Positions 20,016 through 28,468 of a stretch of DNA of 64,000 bases are shown in pieces. Below the pieces are notes generated by a model, which ran no database searches, was not told the DNA's origin, and worked only from the letters and a program-made list of their open reading frames with translations. Every line of letters begins with the position of its first letter. The stretch's first letter is position 1. The stretch is from Lysobacteraceae bacterium NML03-0222 (GTDB lineage Bacteria; Pseudomonadota; Gammaproteobacteria; Xanthomonadales; Xanthomonadaceae): the NCBI GenBank assembly GCA_002798195.1, contig NWQM01000016.1, positions 1 to 64,000 of the forward strand, written 5' to 3'. The translations under genes were made by a program, and so were the position numbers.

Positions 20016-20603
20016 ATGTTGGCTGATACTGCTTCTCCCCGGCAAATGCGCTTCACCTTGCTGGCACTGATTCTGGCGATGGTGATGACCCGCTTTCACG
20101 AAATCGGCAAGTTGCTGCATCTTTACGATGCCTCGATGGCGGTGTTCTTCCTGGGCGGGCTTTTGCTCTCCAGACACCGGCTGTTCCTGGCCTTTGTCGT
20201 CTTGGGCATCAGCATCGACTTCGCCGCCATCAGCCTGCGTGGCGAAAACTTCTTTGATGCCTATTGCGTCACGCCAAGCTATGGCTTCCTGCAAGTGGCC
20301 TATGCCGTGCTGTGGTATAGCGGCCGCGCAGTGAGCGGCAAGCTCTCAACGCAAATCGCTTCGCTGCTTGGCGTGGCTGCGGTCGGTGTGCTGGCAAGCA
20401 CAGTGGCCTTCATCATTTCCAATGGCGCTTTCTATTGGCTGGGTGGCCGCTATGCCGAGCCGCATATGGCCGAATATCTGGCGCGTGCCTGGCGGTGGGG
20501 GCCATCCTATGTGATGACCGCCAGCGCCTATATCGGCGCAGGGCTGCTGCTGTGGCGCGTGTTCGGCAAGCACAGCGTGCAAGGGCGCATGGCGCAGGTG
20601 TGA
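20016..20603 (+). CDS. btuM: BtuM-like inner-membrane vitamin B12 transporter
   Basis: The start at 20016 (MLADTASPRQ) has a GGAGG site; the product is 195 aa with about six membrane segments. The region FFDAYCVTPSYGF (Cys84) and RFHEIGK (His28) resemble the residues described for BtuM of Thiobacillus denitrificans, a small transporter that binds B12 through a cysteine on the cobalt. I recall the essential residues as His28, Asp67, Cys80 and Tyr85; here His28, Asp68, Cys84 and Tyr89 are placed similarly, without a formal alignment. Position directly after btuB under the riboswitch, and the absence of btuCDF genes, support the call. Confidence 0.8.
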   Translation: MLADTASPRQMRFTLLALILAMVMTRFHEIGKLLHLYDASMAVFFLGGLLLSRHRLFLAFVVLGISIDFAAISLRGENFFDAYCVTPSYGFLQVAYAVLWYSGRAVSGKLSTQIASLLGVAAVGVLASTVAFIISNGAFYWLGGRYAEPHMAEYLARAWRWGPSYVMTASAYIGAGLLLWRVFGKHSVQGRMAQV

Positions 20604-21208
20604 AAACATTGGACGAAGCTCGGCACCGTGAGCGTGCCCAGCGCAAAAAGGCGCTGGTCGATGCCCGCATCGCCCGTGCCAGCGAAGACCGTGGCGTGGT
20701 GGTGGTCAATACCGGCAACGGCAAGGGCAAAAGCTCATCGGGCTTTGGCATGCTGGCGCGTGCACTGGGGCATGAGATGCGCTGTGGCGTGGTGCAGTTC
20801 ATCAAGGGCAGTTTTGCCACTGGCGAGGAGGCGTTCTTTCGCCGCTTTGATGAGTGCCAGCTGCGCTACCGGGTGATGGGCGAGGGTTTCACCTGGGAAA
20901 CCCAGAGCCTTGAGCGCGACCTGGCCGCGGCAAGCAAGGCCTGGGCTGAAGCCCGCGCCATGCTTCAAGATGAAGCTTTCGACTTTGTGCTGCTCGACGA
21001 GCTCAATATCGCGCTCGTCAAGGGCTATATCCGGCTGGATGAAGTGCTCTCCGCACTCAACGCCCGCCCACGCCATCAGCATGTGGTGATTACTGGCCGC
21101 GGCGCACCGGATGCCTTGATTGAGGCGGCCGATACGGTGACTGAAATGCGGCTGGTGAAACACGCCTTCAAGGCAGGGGTCAAGGCGCAGAAAGGCATTG
21201 AGTTGTGA
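20600..21208 (+). CDS. cobO: Corrinoid adenosyltransferase, CobA/CobO type
   Basis: The start is GTG at 20600, overlapping the btuM stop as GTGA; the product is 202 aa. The P-loop GNGKGKSSSGFG sits near residue 38 and the family motifs QFIKGSF, WETQ and LLDELNIAL follow. It transfers the adenosyl group of ATP to cob(I)alamin or earlier corrinoids. Upstream ORF extension into btuM was rejected because the N-terminus MKTLDEARHRERAQ matches where the family begins. Confidence 0.95.
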   Translation: MKTLDEARHRERAQRKKALVDARIARASEDRGVVVVNTGNGKGKSSSGFGMLARALGHEMRCGVVQFIKGSFATGEEAFFRRFDECQLRYRVMGEGFTWETQSLERDLAAASKAWAEARAMLQDEAFDFVLLDELNIALVKGYIRLDEVLSALNARPRHQHVVITGRGAPDALIEAADTVTEMRLVKHAFKAGVKAQKGIEL

Positions 21209-21229
21209 TGGGAGACTGGCAGTGCTGGC

Positions 21230-21510
21230 AAGTGCATATTGTTCAATGCCGGGACTGCGCCCGGCAGCGCACTTACTTTTTTTGCTGGCAAAGAAAGTAA
21301 GCAAAGAAACCAGCCCTGGCTGCCGCGCCCCGCTACGCGGAGTACCCTGCGTTCCTCGCGCCCAATGGCGGCAGGGCAAACTCGCATCGCTACGCGCTGC
21401 TCAAACAAAGCCCTGCCTGCTCCCATTGGTGGCTGTGGTACTCGGCGCGTCCGAACAGGGCAGAAAAGCAAGAGCAACAGCAGGGGAATGGTTTTGCCAA
21501 TAAACGATGA
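21230..21510. repeat. Non-coding dispersed-repeat-like element splitting the B12 operon
   Basis: The 311-bp gap between cobO and cbiB holds no believable gene. It contains an inverted repeat (21272-21301) of the CTTACTTT...AAAGTAAG type next to AAAGAAACC, then a C/G-rich part. I recall very similar intergenic sequences scattered in Xanthomonadales and other proteobacteria, often producing spurious ORFs. Copy number in this genome cannot be seen. There is no terminator T run, so it may not stop transcription. Confidence 0.6.
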
Positions 21511-21519
21511 CACAAACCC

Positions 21520-22440
21520 ATGTCTGCCGTGATCGTCATCGCCGCGCTGTGTCTGGATGCGCTTTGGGGGGAGCCGCGCCGGGCGCATCCGCTGGTGGCC
21601 TTCGGGCGATTGGCTGCATGGCTTGAGCATCATCTCTATCGGGACAGCCGTATCGCGGGGGCTGTGGCCTGGAGTGTGGCGGTGCTGCCTTGGGTGGCTT
21701 TGGTCTTGGCGCTGGATTTGGGGCTGCAAAACTGGCCGTGGCTGGCGGCGCTGTTCAACGTCATCGTCCTGTATTGGGCCATCGGCCTGCGCAGCCTGGG
21801 CGAGCATGCCCGTCCGGTTGCTCTGGCCTTGCAGCAGCAGGATTTGCCCGCCGCACGCGATGCCGTGAGCCGGATTGTCAGCCGTGATACCGCAGCGCTG
21901 GATGAAACCGGCGTTGCCACGGCGGCCACCGAATCGGTGCTGGAAAACGGCTGTGATGCGGTATTTGCAGCGATTTTCTGGTGCCTGCTGCTGGGCGCGC
22001 CCGGTGTGGTGCTGTACCGGCTGGCCAATACCCTGGATGCGATGTGGGGCTATCGCAATGCGCGTTTTTCACGCTTTGGCATGTGTGCGGCGCGGGTGGA
22101 TGATGTGCTGAATTTTATCCCCGCGCGTTTGACCGCCTTGAGCTATGCGCTGCTGGGTTCAACGCACGCTGCTCTGCACGCCTGGTATCGGCAGGCCGGA
22201 CAATGGAAAAGCCCCAATGCCGGCCCGGTAATGGCCGCCGGGGCAGGCGCCTTGCGGGTAGAGCTGGGCGGGGCGGCGCCCTATCACGGGCAGATGGTGC
22301 AGCGGCCACTATTGGGGGTAGGGCGTGCAGCCGATGCCGCCGCCATTCTCGCTGCCTGGCGTCTGGTGCGCAGCGGCGCCTGGCTATGGGCGGGCATCAC
22401 GCTGCTTGCGGGCTTACTCTGGAGGCTATCTCATGCTTGA
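21520..22440 (+). CDS. cbiB: Adenosylcobinamide-phosphate synthase CbiB (CobD of Pseudomonas)
   Basis: 306 aa, polytopic. Family motifs include LCLDALWGEPRRAHPLVAFGR at the N-terminus (CbiB proteins start with a D-P/E-x2-HPV/L pattern), then RDTAALDETGVATAATESVLENG and NTLDAMWGYRN. It joins adenosylcobyric acid to (R)-1-amino-2-propanol O-phosphate in the inner membrane. It overlaps the next gene, whose product makes that aminopropanol phosphate, by 8 bp. The ATG follows the repeat-like element, without a strong ribosome site. Confidence 0.95.
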   Translation: MSAVIVIAALCLDALWGEPRRAHPLVAFGRLAAWLEHHLYRDSRIAGAVAWSVAVLPWVALVLALDLGLQNWPWLAALFNVIVLYWAIGLRSLGEHARPVALALQQQDLPAARDAVSRIVSRDTAALDETGVATAATESVLENGCDAVFAAIFWCLLLGAPGVVLYRLANTLDAMWGYRNARFSRFGMCAARVDDVLNFIPARLTALSYALLGSTHAALHAWYRQAGQWKSPNAGPVMAAGAGALRVELGGAAPYHGQMVQRPLLGVGRAADAAAILAAWRLVRSGAWLWAGITLLAGLLWRLSHA

Positions 22441-23410
22441 ACATGGCGGCCGTTTGAATCATGCCGCAAGGCAATACGGCATTGCTCCTGGCGACTGGCT
22501 GGACCTTTCCACCGGCATCAGTCCGCGGGCTTGGCCGGTGTCGCAGGTGCCGCTCCAGGTTTGGCAACGCCTGCCCGAAGAGGATGACGGTTTGCTGGCA
22601 GTGGCGAAGGCGTATTACCGCGCCGCGCATCTATTGCCGGTGGCAGGCTCGCAGGCGGCGATTTTGGCGCTGCCTGCCCTGCGAAAACCCGCTCGCGTGG
22701 CGGTTTTGTCCCCCGGCTATGCCGAGCATGCCCATGCTTGGCAGCGCGCCGGGCATCACGTTTCGCTGCTGCCTGCCGACAAGATTCTTGATGCTGCCGA
22801 TAGCCATGAAGTGCTGGTACTGATAAACCCCTGCAATCCAACCGGCGTTCTATTCGCGCGCGAGGCCTTGCTGCAAGCCCATGCCCGGTTGGCCGCGCGC
22901 GGCGGCTGGCTGGTGGTGGATGAGGCGTTCATGGATGTCACGCCAGAAAACAGCCTGTGCAGTGATAGCCGCGAGGGCTTGTGGGTGCTGCGCTCGGTCG
23001 GCAAGTTCTTTGGCCTTGCCGGGATACGCGCAGGCTTTGTGGTGGCCTGCGAAAACGCCCTGCAAAGGCTGGCCGAACAACTGGGGCCGTGGACGGTGAA
23101 CGGCCCGGCGCGCTGGCTGCTGCGCCAGGCGCTGGCCGATGAGGCCTGGCAGCAGGCGCAGCGGCAGTGGTTGCAGGCGCAAAGTGCGCGTCTGCAAACA
23201 TTGCTGGCGGCACACGGGATGAAAACATCCGGCACGGCGTATTTCCGCTATTGGCAGGATGCGCAGGCACATGTCGTGGCCGAGGCGCTGGCGCAACGCG
23301 CCATCTGGCTGCGGCGTTTTGAAGCGCCTTTTGCCCTGCGTTTTGGCCTGCCGGGCGATGAAGTCGCATGGCAGCGGCTGGAGAAGGGCTTGCAGGAGAT
23401 ACGCCGATGA
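22433..23410 (+). CDS. cobD: L-threonine-O-3-phosphate decarboxylase (CobD of Salmonella, CobC of Pseudomonas)
   Basis: The start at 22433 (MLEHGGRLNHAARQYG) has GGAGG upstream and lies inside the cbiB end; the product is 325 aa. It is a class I aminotransferase-fold PLP protein: DLSTGISPRAWP near the start, INPCNPTGVLF and VVDEAFMD in the core, and the PLP lysine in RSVGKFFGLAGIRAGF. It makes (R)-1-amino-2-propanol O-2-phosphate, the linker of the nucleotide loop. Assignment against histidinol-phosphate aminotransferase rests on the B12 operon context and the N-terminal HGGRL pattern. Confidence 0.92.
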   Translation: MLEHGGRLNHAARQYGIAPGDWLDLSTGISPRAWPVSQVPLQVWQRLPEEDDGLLAVAKAYYRAAHLLPVAGSQAAILALPALRKPARVAVLSPGYAEHAHAWQRAGHHVSLLPADKILDAADSHEVLVLINPCNPTGVLFAREALLQAHARLAARGGWLVVDEAFMDVTPENSLCSDSREGLWVLRSVGKFFGLAGIRAGFVVACENALQRLAEQLGPWTVNGPARWLLRQALADEAWQQAQRQWLQAQSARLQTLLAAHGMKTSGTAYFRYWQDAQAHVVAEALAQRAIWLRRFEAPFALRFGLPGDEVAWQRLEKGLQEIRR

Positions 23411-24864
23411 GCGCGAAAGTCTTGATGGTGCAGGGCTGCACTTCCGATGCGGGCAAGAGCCTGCTGGTCACCGCACTCTGTCGCTGGGCGCGGCGGCAGG
23501 GCGTGAAGGTGGCACCCTTCAAGCCACAGAATATGGCGCTTAATGCCGCGGTCACCGTCGATGGCGGTGAAATCGGCCGCGCCCAGGCGTTGCAGGCCGA
23601 GGCGGCCGGTGTGGCCGCGCATACCGATTTCAACCCGATTCTGCTCAAGCCTCATGCCGATACCGGCGCGCAAGTGATCGTGCATGGCAAGGCCATCGGC
23701 CAGATGAGTGCGGCCGAGTACCAGCGCTACAAACCGCAGGCGATGCAGGCGGTGCTGGCCTCGCATCAGCGCCTGGCCGCAGATTACCAGCTGCTGCTGG
23801 TGGAGGGCGCGGGCAGCCCGGCCGAGGTCAACCTGCGCGCCCATGACATCGCCAATATGGGCTATGCAGAAGCGGTGGATTGCCCGGTGATTGTTGTCGC
23901 CGATATCGACCGTGGCGGCGTGTTTGCGCATCTTGTCGGCACCCTGGAATTGCTCTCGGCAAGCGAGCGCTCGCGCGTGGCCGGGTTTGTCATCAACCGT
24001 TTTCGTGGCGATATTGCCCTTCTGGAGCCTGGGCTGGACTGGCTCCAGGCGCGTACCGGCAAGCCAGTGCTGGGCGTGCTGCCGTTCATGCCGGGGCTGC
24101 ATCTGGACGCCGAGGACGCGCTGCCGGCATTGCGCGATGCCAAGTCGCAGGCACAGTTGCAGGTGCGGGTGCCGGCGCTGCCGCGCATCAGCAATCACAA
24201 TGATTTCGACGCACTGCGCGCGCATCCGCAGGTGGACTTGCAGTTTGTCCGCTCAGGACAGCCGCTCTCGCCCTGCGACCTCATCATCCTGCCGGGCAGC
24301 AAGGCCACCCGTGCCGACCTCGCCTGGCTGCGTGAAAACGGCTTTGATGCGGCCATTGCCCGGCATCTGCGCTATGGCGGCAAACTCATCGGCCTTTGCG
24401 GCGGCATGCAGATGCTGGGGCAGGCCATCCATGACCCGGATGGCGTGGAGGGGACAGCGGACAGCAGTGCGGGGCTTGGCTATTTGCCGATCGACACTGT
24501 GCTGCAAAACCACAAGCAGCTTGCCAAGCGGCGCGGATACCTGCATTTGCTGGGGCAGCGCGCGGCTGTCTCCGGCTATGAAATCCATTGCGGACACAGC
24601 CAGATTGCGGGCGAGCCGCCACTGCGACTGGAAAACGGCGGCGTTGATGGTGCCCTGTCTGCGGATGGTCAGGTGCTGGGCAGCTATCTGCATGGCCTGT
24701 TTGACACGCCCGAGGCGCTCAGCCTGCTGCTGCAATGGGCGGGGCTCGATGAGGTCCAGCCGCTTGACCTGGCCGCCTTGCGCAATGCCAGCATCGAGCG
24801 CCTGGCCGATGCGGTGGAGGCGCATTTGGATACCGAAAGTCTTAAAAAACTGATGGGGATTTGA
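23407..24864 (+). CDS. cobQ: Cobyric acid synthase CobQ/CbiP
   Basis: The start at 23407 (MSAKVLMVQGCTSDAGKS) overlaps the cobD stop as ATGA; the product is 485 aa. The N-terminal dethiobiotin-synthetase-like ATPase has the P-loop variant CTSDAGKS and KPQNMALNA. The C-terminal glutamine amidotransferase has the nucleophile in GLCGGMQMLG and a late HGLFDTPEAL. It amidates four carboxyls of adenosylcobyrinic acid a,c-diamide. Its presence without cbiA or ring-building genes nearby means it acts on imported or distantly made precursors. Confidence 0.96.
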   Translation: MSAKVLMVQGCTSDAGKSLLVTALCRWARRQGVKVAPFKPQNMALNAAVTVDGGEIGRAQALQAEAAGVAAHTDFNPILLKPHADTGAQVIVHGKAIGQMSAAEYQRYKPQAMQAVLASHQRLAADYQLLLVEGAGSPAEVNLRAHDIANMGYAEAVDCPVIVVADIDRGGVFAHLVGTLELLSASERSRVAGFVINRFRGDIALLEPGLDWLQARTGKPVLGVLPFMPGLHLDAEDALPALRDAKSQAQLQVRVPALPRISNHNDFDALRAHPQVDLQFVRSGQPLSPCDLIILPGSKATRADLAWLRENGFDAAIARHLRYGGKLIGLCGGMQMLGQAIHDPDGVEGTADSSAGLGYLPIDTVLQNHKQLAKRRGYLHLLGQRAAVSGYEIHCGHSQIAGEPPLRLENGGVDGALSADGQVLGSYLHGLFDTPEALSLLLQWAGLDEVQPLDLAALRNASIERLADAVEAHLDTESLKKLMGI

Positions 24865-24866
24865 AT

Positions 24867-25382
24867 ATGCAGCGATTGATTTTGGGCGGCGCGCGCTCGG
24901 GCAAGAGCGCGTTTGCCGAACGCCTGGCCAGCCAGTCCGGCAAGCCGGTGGTGTATATCGCCACCGCCGAGGCGCAGGATGCGGAAATGGCCGCGCGCAT
25001 CGAGCAGCACCGCCAGCAGCGTCCGCCGCACTGGCAGTTGGTGGAAGCGCCGCTGCAATTGGCCGCGGCATTGCAGGCGCATGCTGATGCAGATGCCATC
25101 CTACTGGTGGACTGCCTGACGCTCTGGCTCAGCAATCAGCTGCTGCATGCGCCCGAAAATTTGCAGCAAACACTGGATACCTTGCTGGCAATATTGCCTA
25201 AACTTCCCGGCGAGCTGATTCTGGTCAGCAATGAAGTGGGGCAGGGGGTGGTACCGATGGGCGAGCTGTCGCGGCGTTTTGTCGATGCCTCTGGCCGCCT
25301 GCATCAGCGTCTGGCGGCGCAATGCGATGAGGTGGTGATGCTCATCGCCGGGCTGCCTTGGTATTTGAAAGGAAAGCAATGA
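24867..25382 (+). CDS. cobU: Adenosylcobinamide kinase / adenosylcobinamide-phosphate guanylyltransferase
   Basis: 171 aa from the ATG at 24867 (MQRLILGGARSGKS), preceded by GGGGA. The P-loop GGARSGKS, YIATAEAQDAEM, the HRQQRPPHW histidine that carries the GMP intermediate, and VSNEVGQGVVP are all CobU hallmarks. It phosphorylates adenosylcobinamide and turns it into the GDP form used by CobS. It lies 2 bp after the cobQ stop and overlaps cobT. Confidence 0.96.
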   Translation: MQRLILGGARSGKSAFAERLASQSGKPVVYIATAEAQDAEMAARIEQHRQQRPPHWQLVEAPLQLAAALQAHADADAILLVDCLTLWLSNQLLHAPENLQQTLDTLLAILPKLPGELILVSNEVGQGVVPMGELSRRFVDASGRLHQRLAAQCDEVVMLIAGLPWYLKGKQ

Positions 25383-26428
25383 TGAGCCTTGAATGGTTGC
25401 GCGCGCCGGTGGCAGTGCTGGATATGCAAATGCGCGAGAATGCCTTGCAGCATCAGCAGCTGTTGACCAAGCCGCCCGGCTCTCTGGGGCAGCTGGAGAT
25501 GTTGGCGGTGAGGCTGGCGGCGATGCAGGCGCGTGCCAAGCCTGTCATCCAGAAACCCTGGATTGCCATATTTGCCGCCGACCACGGCGTGGCGGCAGAA
25601 AATATCTCGGCCTTTCCGCAAGAGGTCACCGGGCAGATGGTGGCGAATTTTGCCAGCGGTGGTGCGGCCATCAGTGTGCTGGCAAGAAATCTGGGCGCCG
25701 TGCTTGAAGTGGTGAATCTTGGGGTCGTCAATGACCTGGGGGAGATTCGGGGGGTGAAGCGCGCCTGGATTGCGCCTTGTACGGAAAACTTTTGCCAAAA
25801 GCCGGCCATGACACCAGCACAGCTGGCTGCAGCGCTGGCGGCCGGGCGCGATAGCGTGCAGCGCGCCAAAGCCGCAGGTGCGGATATTTTCATCGGCGGT
25901 GAAATGGGCATTGGCAATACCACCGCCGCCACGGCATTGGCTTGCGCCCTGCTGGAAGTGCCGGCCGAACAATTAACCGGTGCAGGCACCGGGCTTTCGC
26001 CCGAGGGCATCGCCCACAAGGCCGGCGTGATACGCCGCGCACTGGCGCTGCATGCCGGACAGGCCGATGCACTGGGCTGGCTGCGCTGCGTTGGCGGCTT
26101 TGAAATCGCCGCACTCAGCGGGGCGTATATCGCCGCCGCACAGGCCGCTTTGCCAGTACTGGTCGATGGCTTCATCAGCAGTGCTGCTGCCCTGGTCGCG
26201 GTACACACCCAGCCGAAAGTCCGTGACTGGCTGCTGTTTTCGCATCGCTCCGAAGAGCAAGGCCATGGGCAGCTTTTACAGGCGATGGCAGCCGAGCCGC
26301 TGCTCGATTTGGGCTTGCGTCTGGGCGAGGGCAGTGGCGCGGCTGCCGCATTGCCGCTGTTGCGACTGGCCTGCGCCCTGCATGGGCAGATGGCAACCTT
26401 TGCGCAGTCCGGGGTCAGCCAGGCATGA
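25379..26428 (+). CDS. cobT: Nicotinate-nucleotide-dimethylbenzimidazole phosphoribosyltransferase
   Basis: 349 aa from the ATG at 25379, which has AAAGGA upstream and overlaps cobU as ATGA (a second ATG follows at once). Motifs: LTKPPGSLGQLE, FAADHGVAAENISAFP, GEMGIGNTTAATAL, and GEGSGAAAALPLL holding the catalytic glutamate near the C-terminus. It activates the lower base as alpha-ribazole phosphate. Its preference for dimethylbenzimidazole over other bases cannot be read off. Confidence 0.97.
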   Translation: MMSLEWLRAPVAVLDMQMRENALQHQQLLTKPPGSLGQLEMLAVRLAAMQARAKPVIQKPWIAIFAADHGVAAENISAFPQEVTGQMVANFASGGAAISVLARNLGAVLEVVNLGVVNDLGEIRGVKRAWIAPCTENFCQKPAMTPAQLAAALAAGRDSVQRAKAAGADIFIGGEMGIGNTTAATALACALLEVPAEQLTGAGTGLSPEGIAHKAGVIRRALALHAGQADALGWLRCVGGFEIAALSGAYIAAAQAALPVLVDGFISSAAALVAVHTQPKVRDWLLFSHRSEEQGHGQLLQAMAAEPLLDLGLRLGEGSGAAAALPLLRLACALHGQMATFAQSGVSQA

Positions 26429-26985
26429 GCATGGCCGGTTTTGACCTGCTGCGGCATGGCGATACCGGCGAAGCCAGTTATCGCGGCCAGCTCGACGATG
26501 CGCTCACCGCACAGGGCTGGGCGCAGCTGTGGCAGGCAGTGCAGGGGCGGCAGTGGCAGCGCATCGTGACTTCGCCACTGCAGCGCTGCGCCGCCTTTGC
26601 GCGTGAGCTGGCCACGCAGCGGGAGGTGCCGCTGGCGGTGGCCGAAGGCTTGGCCGAATATCATTTCGGGCACTGGCAAGGCGTGCCGATAGCACAAATT
26701 GCCGAGCAAGATGGCCAAGCGCTGGCGGCGTTCTGGCGCGACCCTTGGCAGAACCCGCCACCAGCAGGCGAAACGCTCTCGCAATTTTCTGCGCGTCTGC
26801 ATGCGGCATTGGCAGCGCATGCCCCGGCAAAGGATGAACGTGTCCTGGTGGTGACGCATGGCGGCGCCATCCGTCTGCTGCGCTGCTGGGCGGAGGGCCG
26901 CAGCTTTGCCGATATGGCCGGCATCGACGTGCCGCATGCCAGCTTTTACCGCCTGCCCTGGCCACTGCCGGAGCGGTCGCTATGA
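26425..26985 (+). CDS. cobC: Alpha-ribazole phosphatase, histidine phosphatase family (CobC of Salmonella)
   Basis: 186 aa, overlapping cobT by 4 bp and cobS by 4 bp. It has the phosphohistidine motif LLRHGDTGEA at residues 8-17, SPLQRCAAFA, EYHFGHWQG, and the second catalytic His in VVTHGGAIRLL. In this position it should remove the phosphate from alpha-ribazole 5'-phosphate, or from adenosylcobalamin phosphate after CobS. Confidence 0.9.
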   Translation: MSMAGFDLLRHGDTGEASYRGQLDDALTAQGWAQLWQAVQGRQWQRIVTSPLQRCAAFARELATQREVPLAVAEGLAEYHFGHWQGVPIAQIAEQDGQALAAFWRDPWQNPPPAGETLSQFSARLHAALAAHAPAKDERVLVVTHGGAIRLLRCWAEGRSFADMAGIDVPHASFYRLPWPLPERSL

Positions 26986-27719
26986 AAGCCTTTGCCGTGG
27001 CATTGGGGTTTTTGAGCCGTATCCCGGTGCCGGTATCGGTATTTGCAGATGAAAAGGCCAGGCGGCGCTCGCCGTTGTACTACCCGCTGGTAGGCGCCTT
27101 GCTGGGCGTTTTATTGATGCTGTTGCATCTGCTATTGACCGGCTGGCTGCCCACTTTGTTGCTGACGGCACTGACTTTGCTGGCTTGGGTTTGGCTAAGT
27201 GGCGGCCTGCATCTGGATGGCTTGGCCGATACCGCCGATGCCTGGGTCGGGGGTCTTGGGGACAGAAAAAGAACGCTCGCCATCATGAAAGACCCCGCCA
27301 GCGGGCCGATGGGCGTGATAGCGCTGATACTGGTATTGCTGCTGAAATTTGCTGCACTGGCAAGCCTGCCGGATGTGCCGCTGGTGCTGCTGTTGGCGGT
27401 ATTTTCCGGGCGCCTGATATTGCTGCCCGCCCTGCTTGCCACCCCCTATGTGCGCGCTGATGGTCTTGGCAGCGGCCTTGCCCCCAAGCCCTGGGCAGGC
27501 TGGCTCGTCACCGTGCTGGGGCTGGCGCCATTGGTGCTGCTGCCGCCGTGGCTCGCCCTCGCGGTACTGGGCTGCCTGCTGTTGCTGCTTTGGCGCTGGC
27601 GTAGCGCCTGCATCCATCGCTTGGGTGGCTGCACTGGCGATACCCTGGGGGCATTGGTGGAAATCACCGAAACCAGCGTATTGCTGTTGTGCGTGGCCGC
27701 CTGGCCGTATTTGGCCTGA
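26982..27719 (+). CDS. cobS: Adenosylcobinamide-GDP ribazoletransferase (cobalamin synthase)
   Basis: 245 aa with several membrane helices. Motifs include FLSRIPVP near the N-terminus, GGLHLDGLADTADAWVGG with the metal-binding aspartates, and MKDPASGPMGVIAL. It joins the activated corrinoid to alpha-ribazole in the inner membrane. Last gene of the overlapping B12 run. No clear terminator follows before the next gene. Confidence 0.95.
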   Translation: MKAFAVALGFLSRIPVPVSVFADEKARRRSPLYYPLVGALLGVLLMLLHLLLTGWLPTLLLTALTLLAWVWLSGGLHLDGLADTADAWVGGLGDRKRTLAIMKDPASGPMGVIALILVLLLKFAALASLPDVPLVLLLAVFSGRLILLPALLATPYVRADGLGSGLAPKPWAGWLVTVLGLAPLVLLPPWLALAVLGCLLLLLWRWRSACIHRLGGCTGDTLGALVEITETSVLLLCVAAWPYLA

Positions 27720-27759
27720 TTGATGTATTGTGCCGCGTAAATTTTGTAGTGCCTCTTTT

Positions 27760-28335
27760 ATGAAAAACCGCATCACTTCCATCACATTGACTGCTTTGCT
27801 GGCAGTCTCCGCCAATTGCCATGCACAGGCGCAGCAAATCCCCACTTCACAACGTCAGGCCAATGCACAACTGGCCTTGAGCTTTGATGGCAAGCGCTAT
27901 CTGCATCGCTATTCCAAAAACGGCCAGCATGAATTCACTCCGGCGGGGCAAGAAGACCTGCAACGCTGGCAGGAAATGATGACCCTGGTGGTGAATCAGG
28001 ACTTCGATACCGAAAAGACCCGGCGATGGGCCGAGGCGATGGCCGCAGGCTACAAAGAAAGAGGCATGCTGATACAAGCTGACCAACCGCCCGGTGGTGA
28101 GTACCGGATGTTGGGTGTATTGGGCGCCCCCGGAGTAATTGAGGTCAATTTTGTCCGCGTTATGCCGTATGGCTCAGCGGCGATGGCGGTTATGGTGCAG
28201 CGCCGCTTCTATGGCGAAGACGGCCGGCAAATGGCTGACTGGGTGCGCGACAATACCCCGCGTATCAGTGGCTTGTTGGTCGATTGGCAGCCGCCTTCGC
28301 AAAGCGCGGTGGCTGCCTTGCCGGAATCACCTTGA
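27760..28335 (+). CDS. Secreted or periplasmic protein of unknown function
   Basis: 191 aa from the ATG at 27760. A signal peptide MKNRITSITLTALLAVSANCHAQ is clear and no membrane helix follows. The mature part is a mixed alpha/beta protein (LALSFDGKRYLHRYSK..., EVNFVRVMPYGSAAMAVMVQRRFYG) without motifs I recognise. It lies 40 bp after cobS on the same strand and could be co-transcribed, but its G+C and codon use are like its neighbours and nothing ties it to B12. The gap after it (28336-28468) holds nothing I recognise. Confidence 0.75.
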   Translation: MKNRITSITLTALLAVSANCHAQAQQIPTSQRQANAQLALSFDGKRYLHRYSKNGQHEFTPAGQEDLQRWQEMMTLVVNQDFDTEKTRRWAEAMAAGYKERGMLIQADQPPGGEYRMLGVLGAPGVIEVNFVRVMPYGSAAMAVMVQRRFYGEDGRQMADWVRDNTPRISGLLVDWQPPSQSAVAALPESP

Positions 28336-28468
28336 ACCGTTGCGGTCACGGCATGACCTGTGCCCCTAAGCTTTGAGTGTGCAGCAAACGCAAAAGGAGC
28401 TGCACACCCAAGTGCGTCCTTTGGGGAGGGGTGAACTATTCGGCTGGAGCCGGGTAAGTACTCAATCG

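Noticed and set aside
21076..21807. Minus-strand ORF through the repeat between cobO and cbiB
   Set aside because: Composition and overlap with cobO and cbiB indicate a spurious ORF inside a dispersed element.
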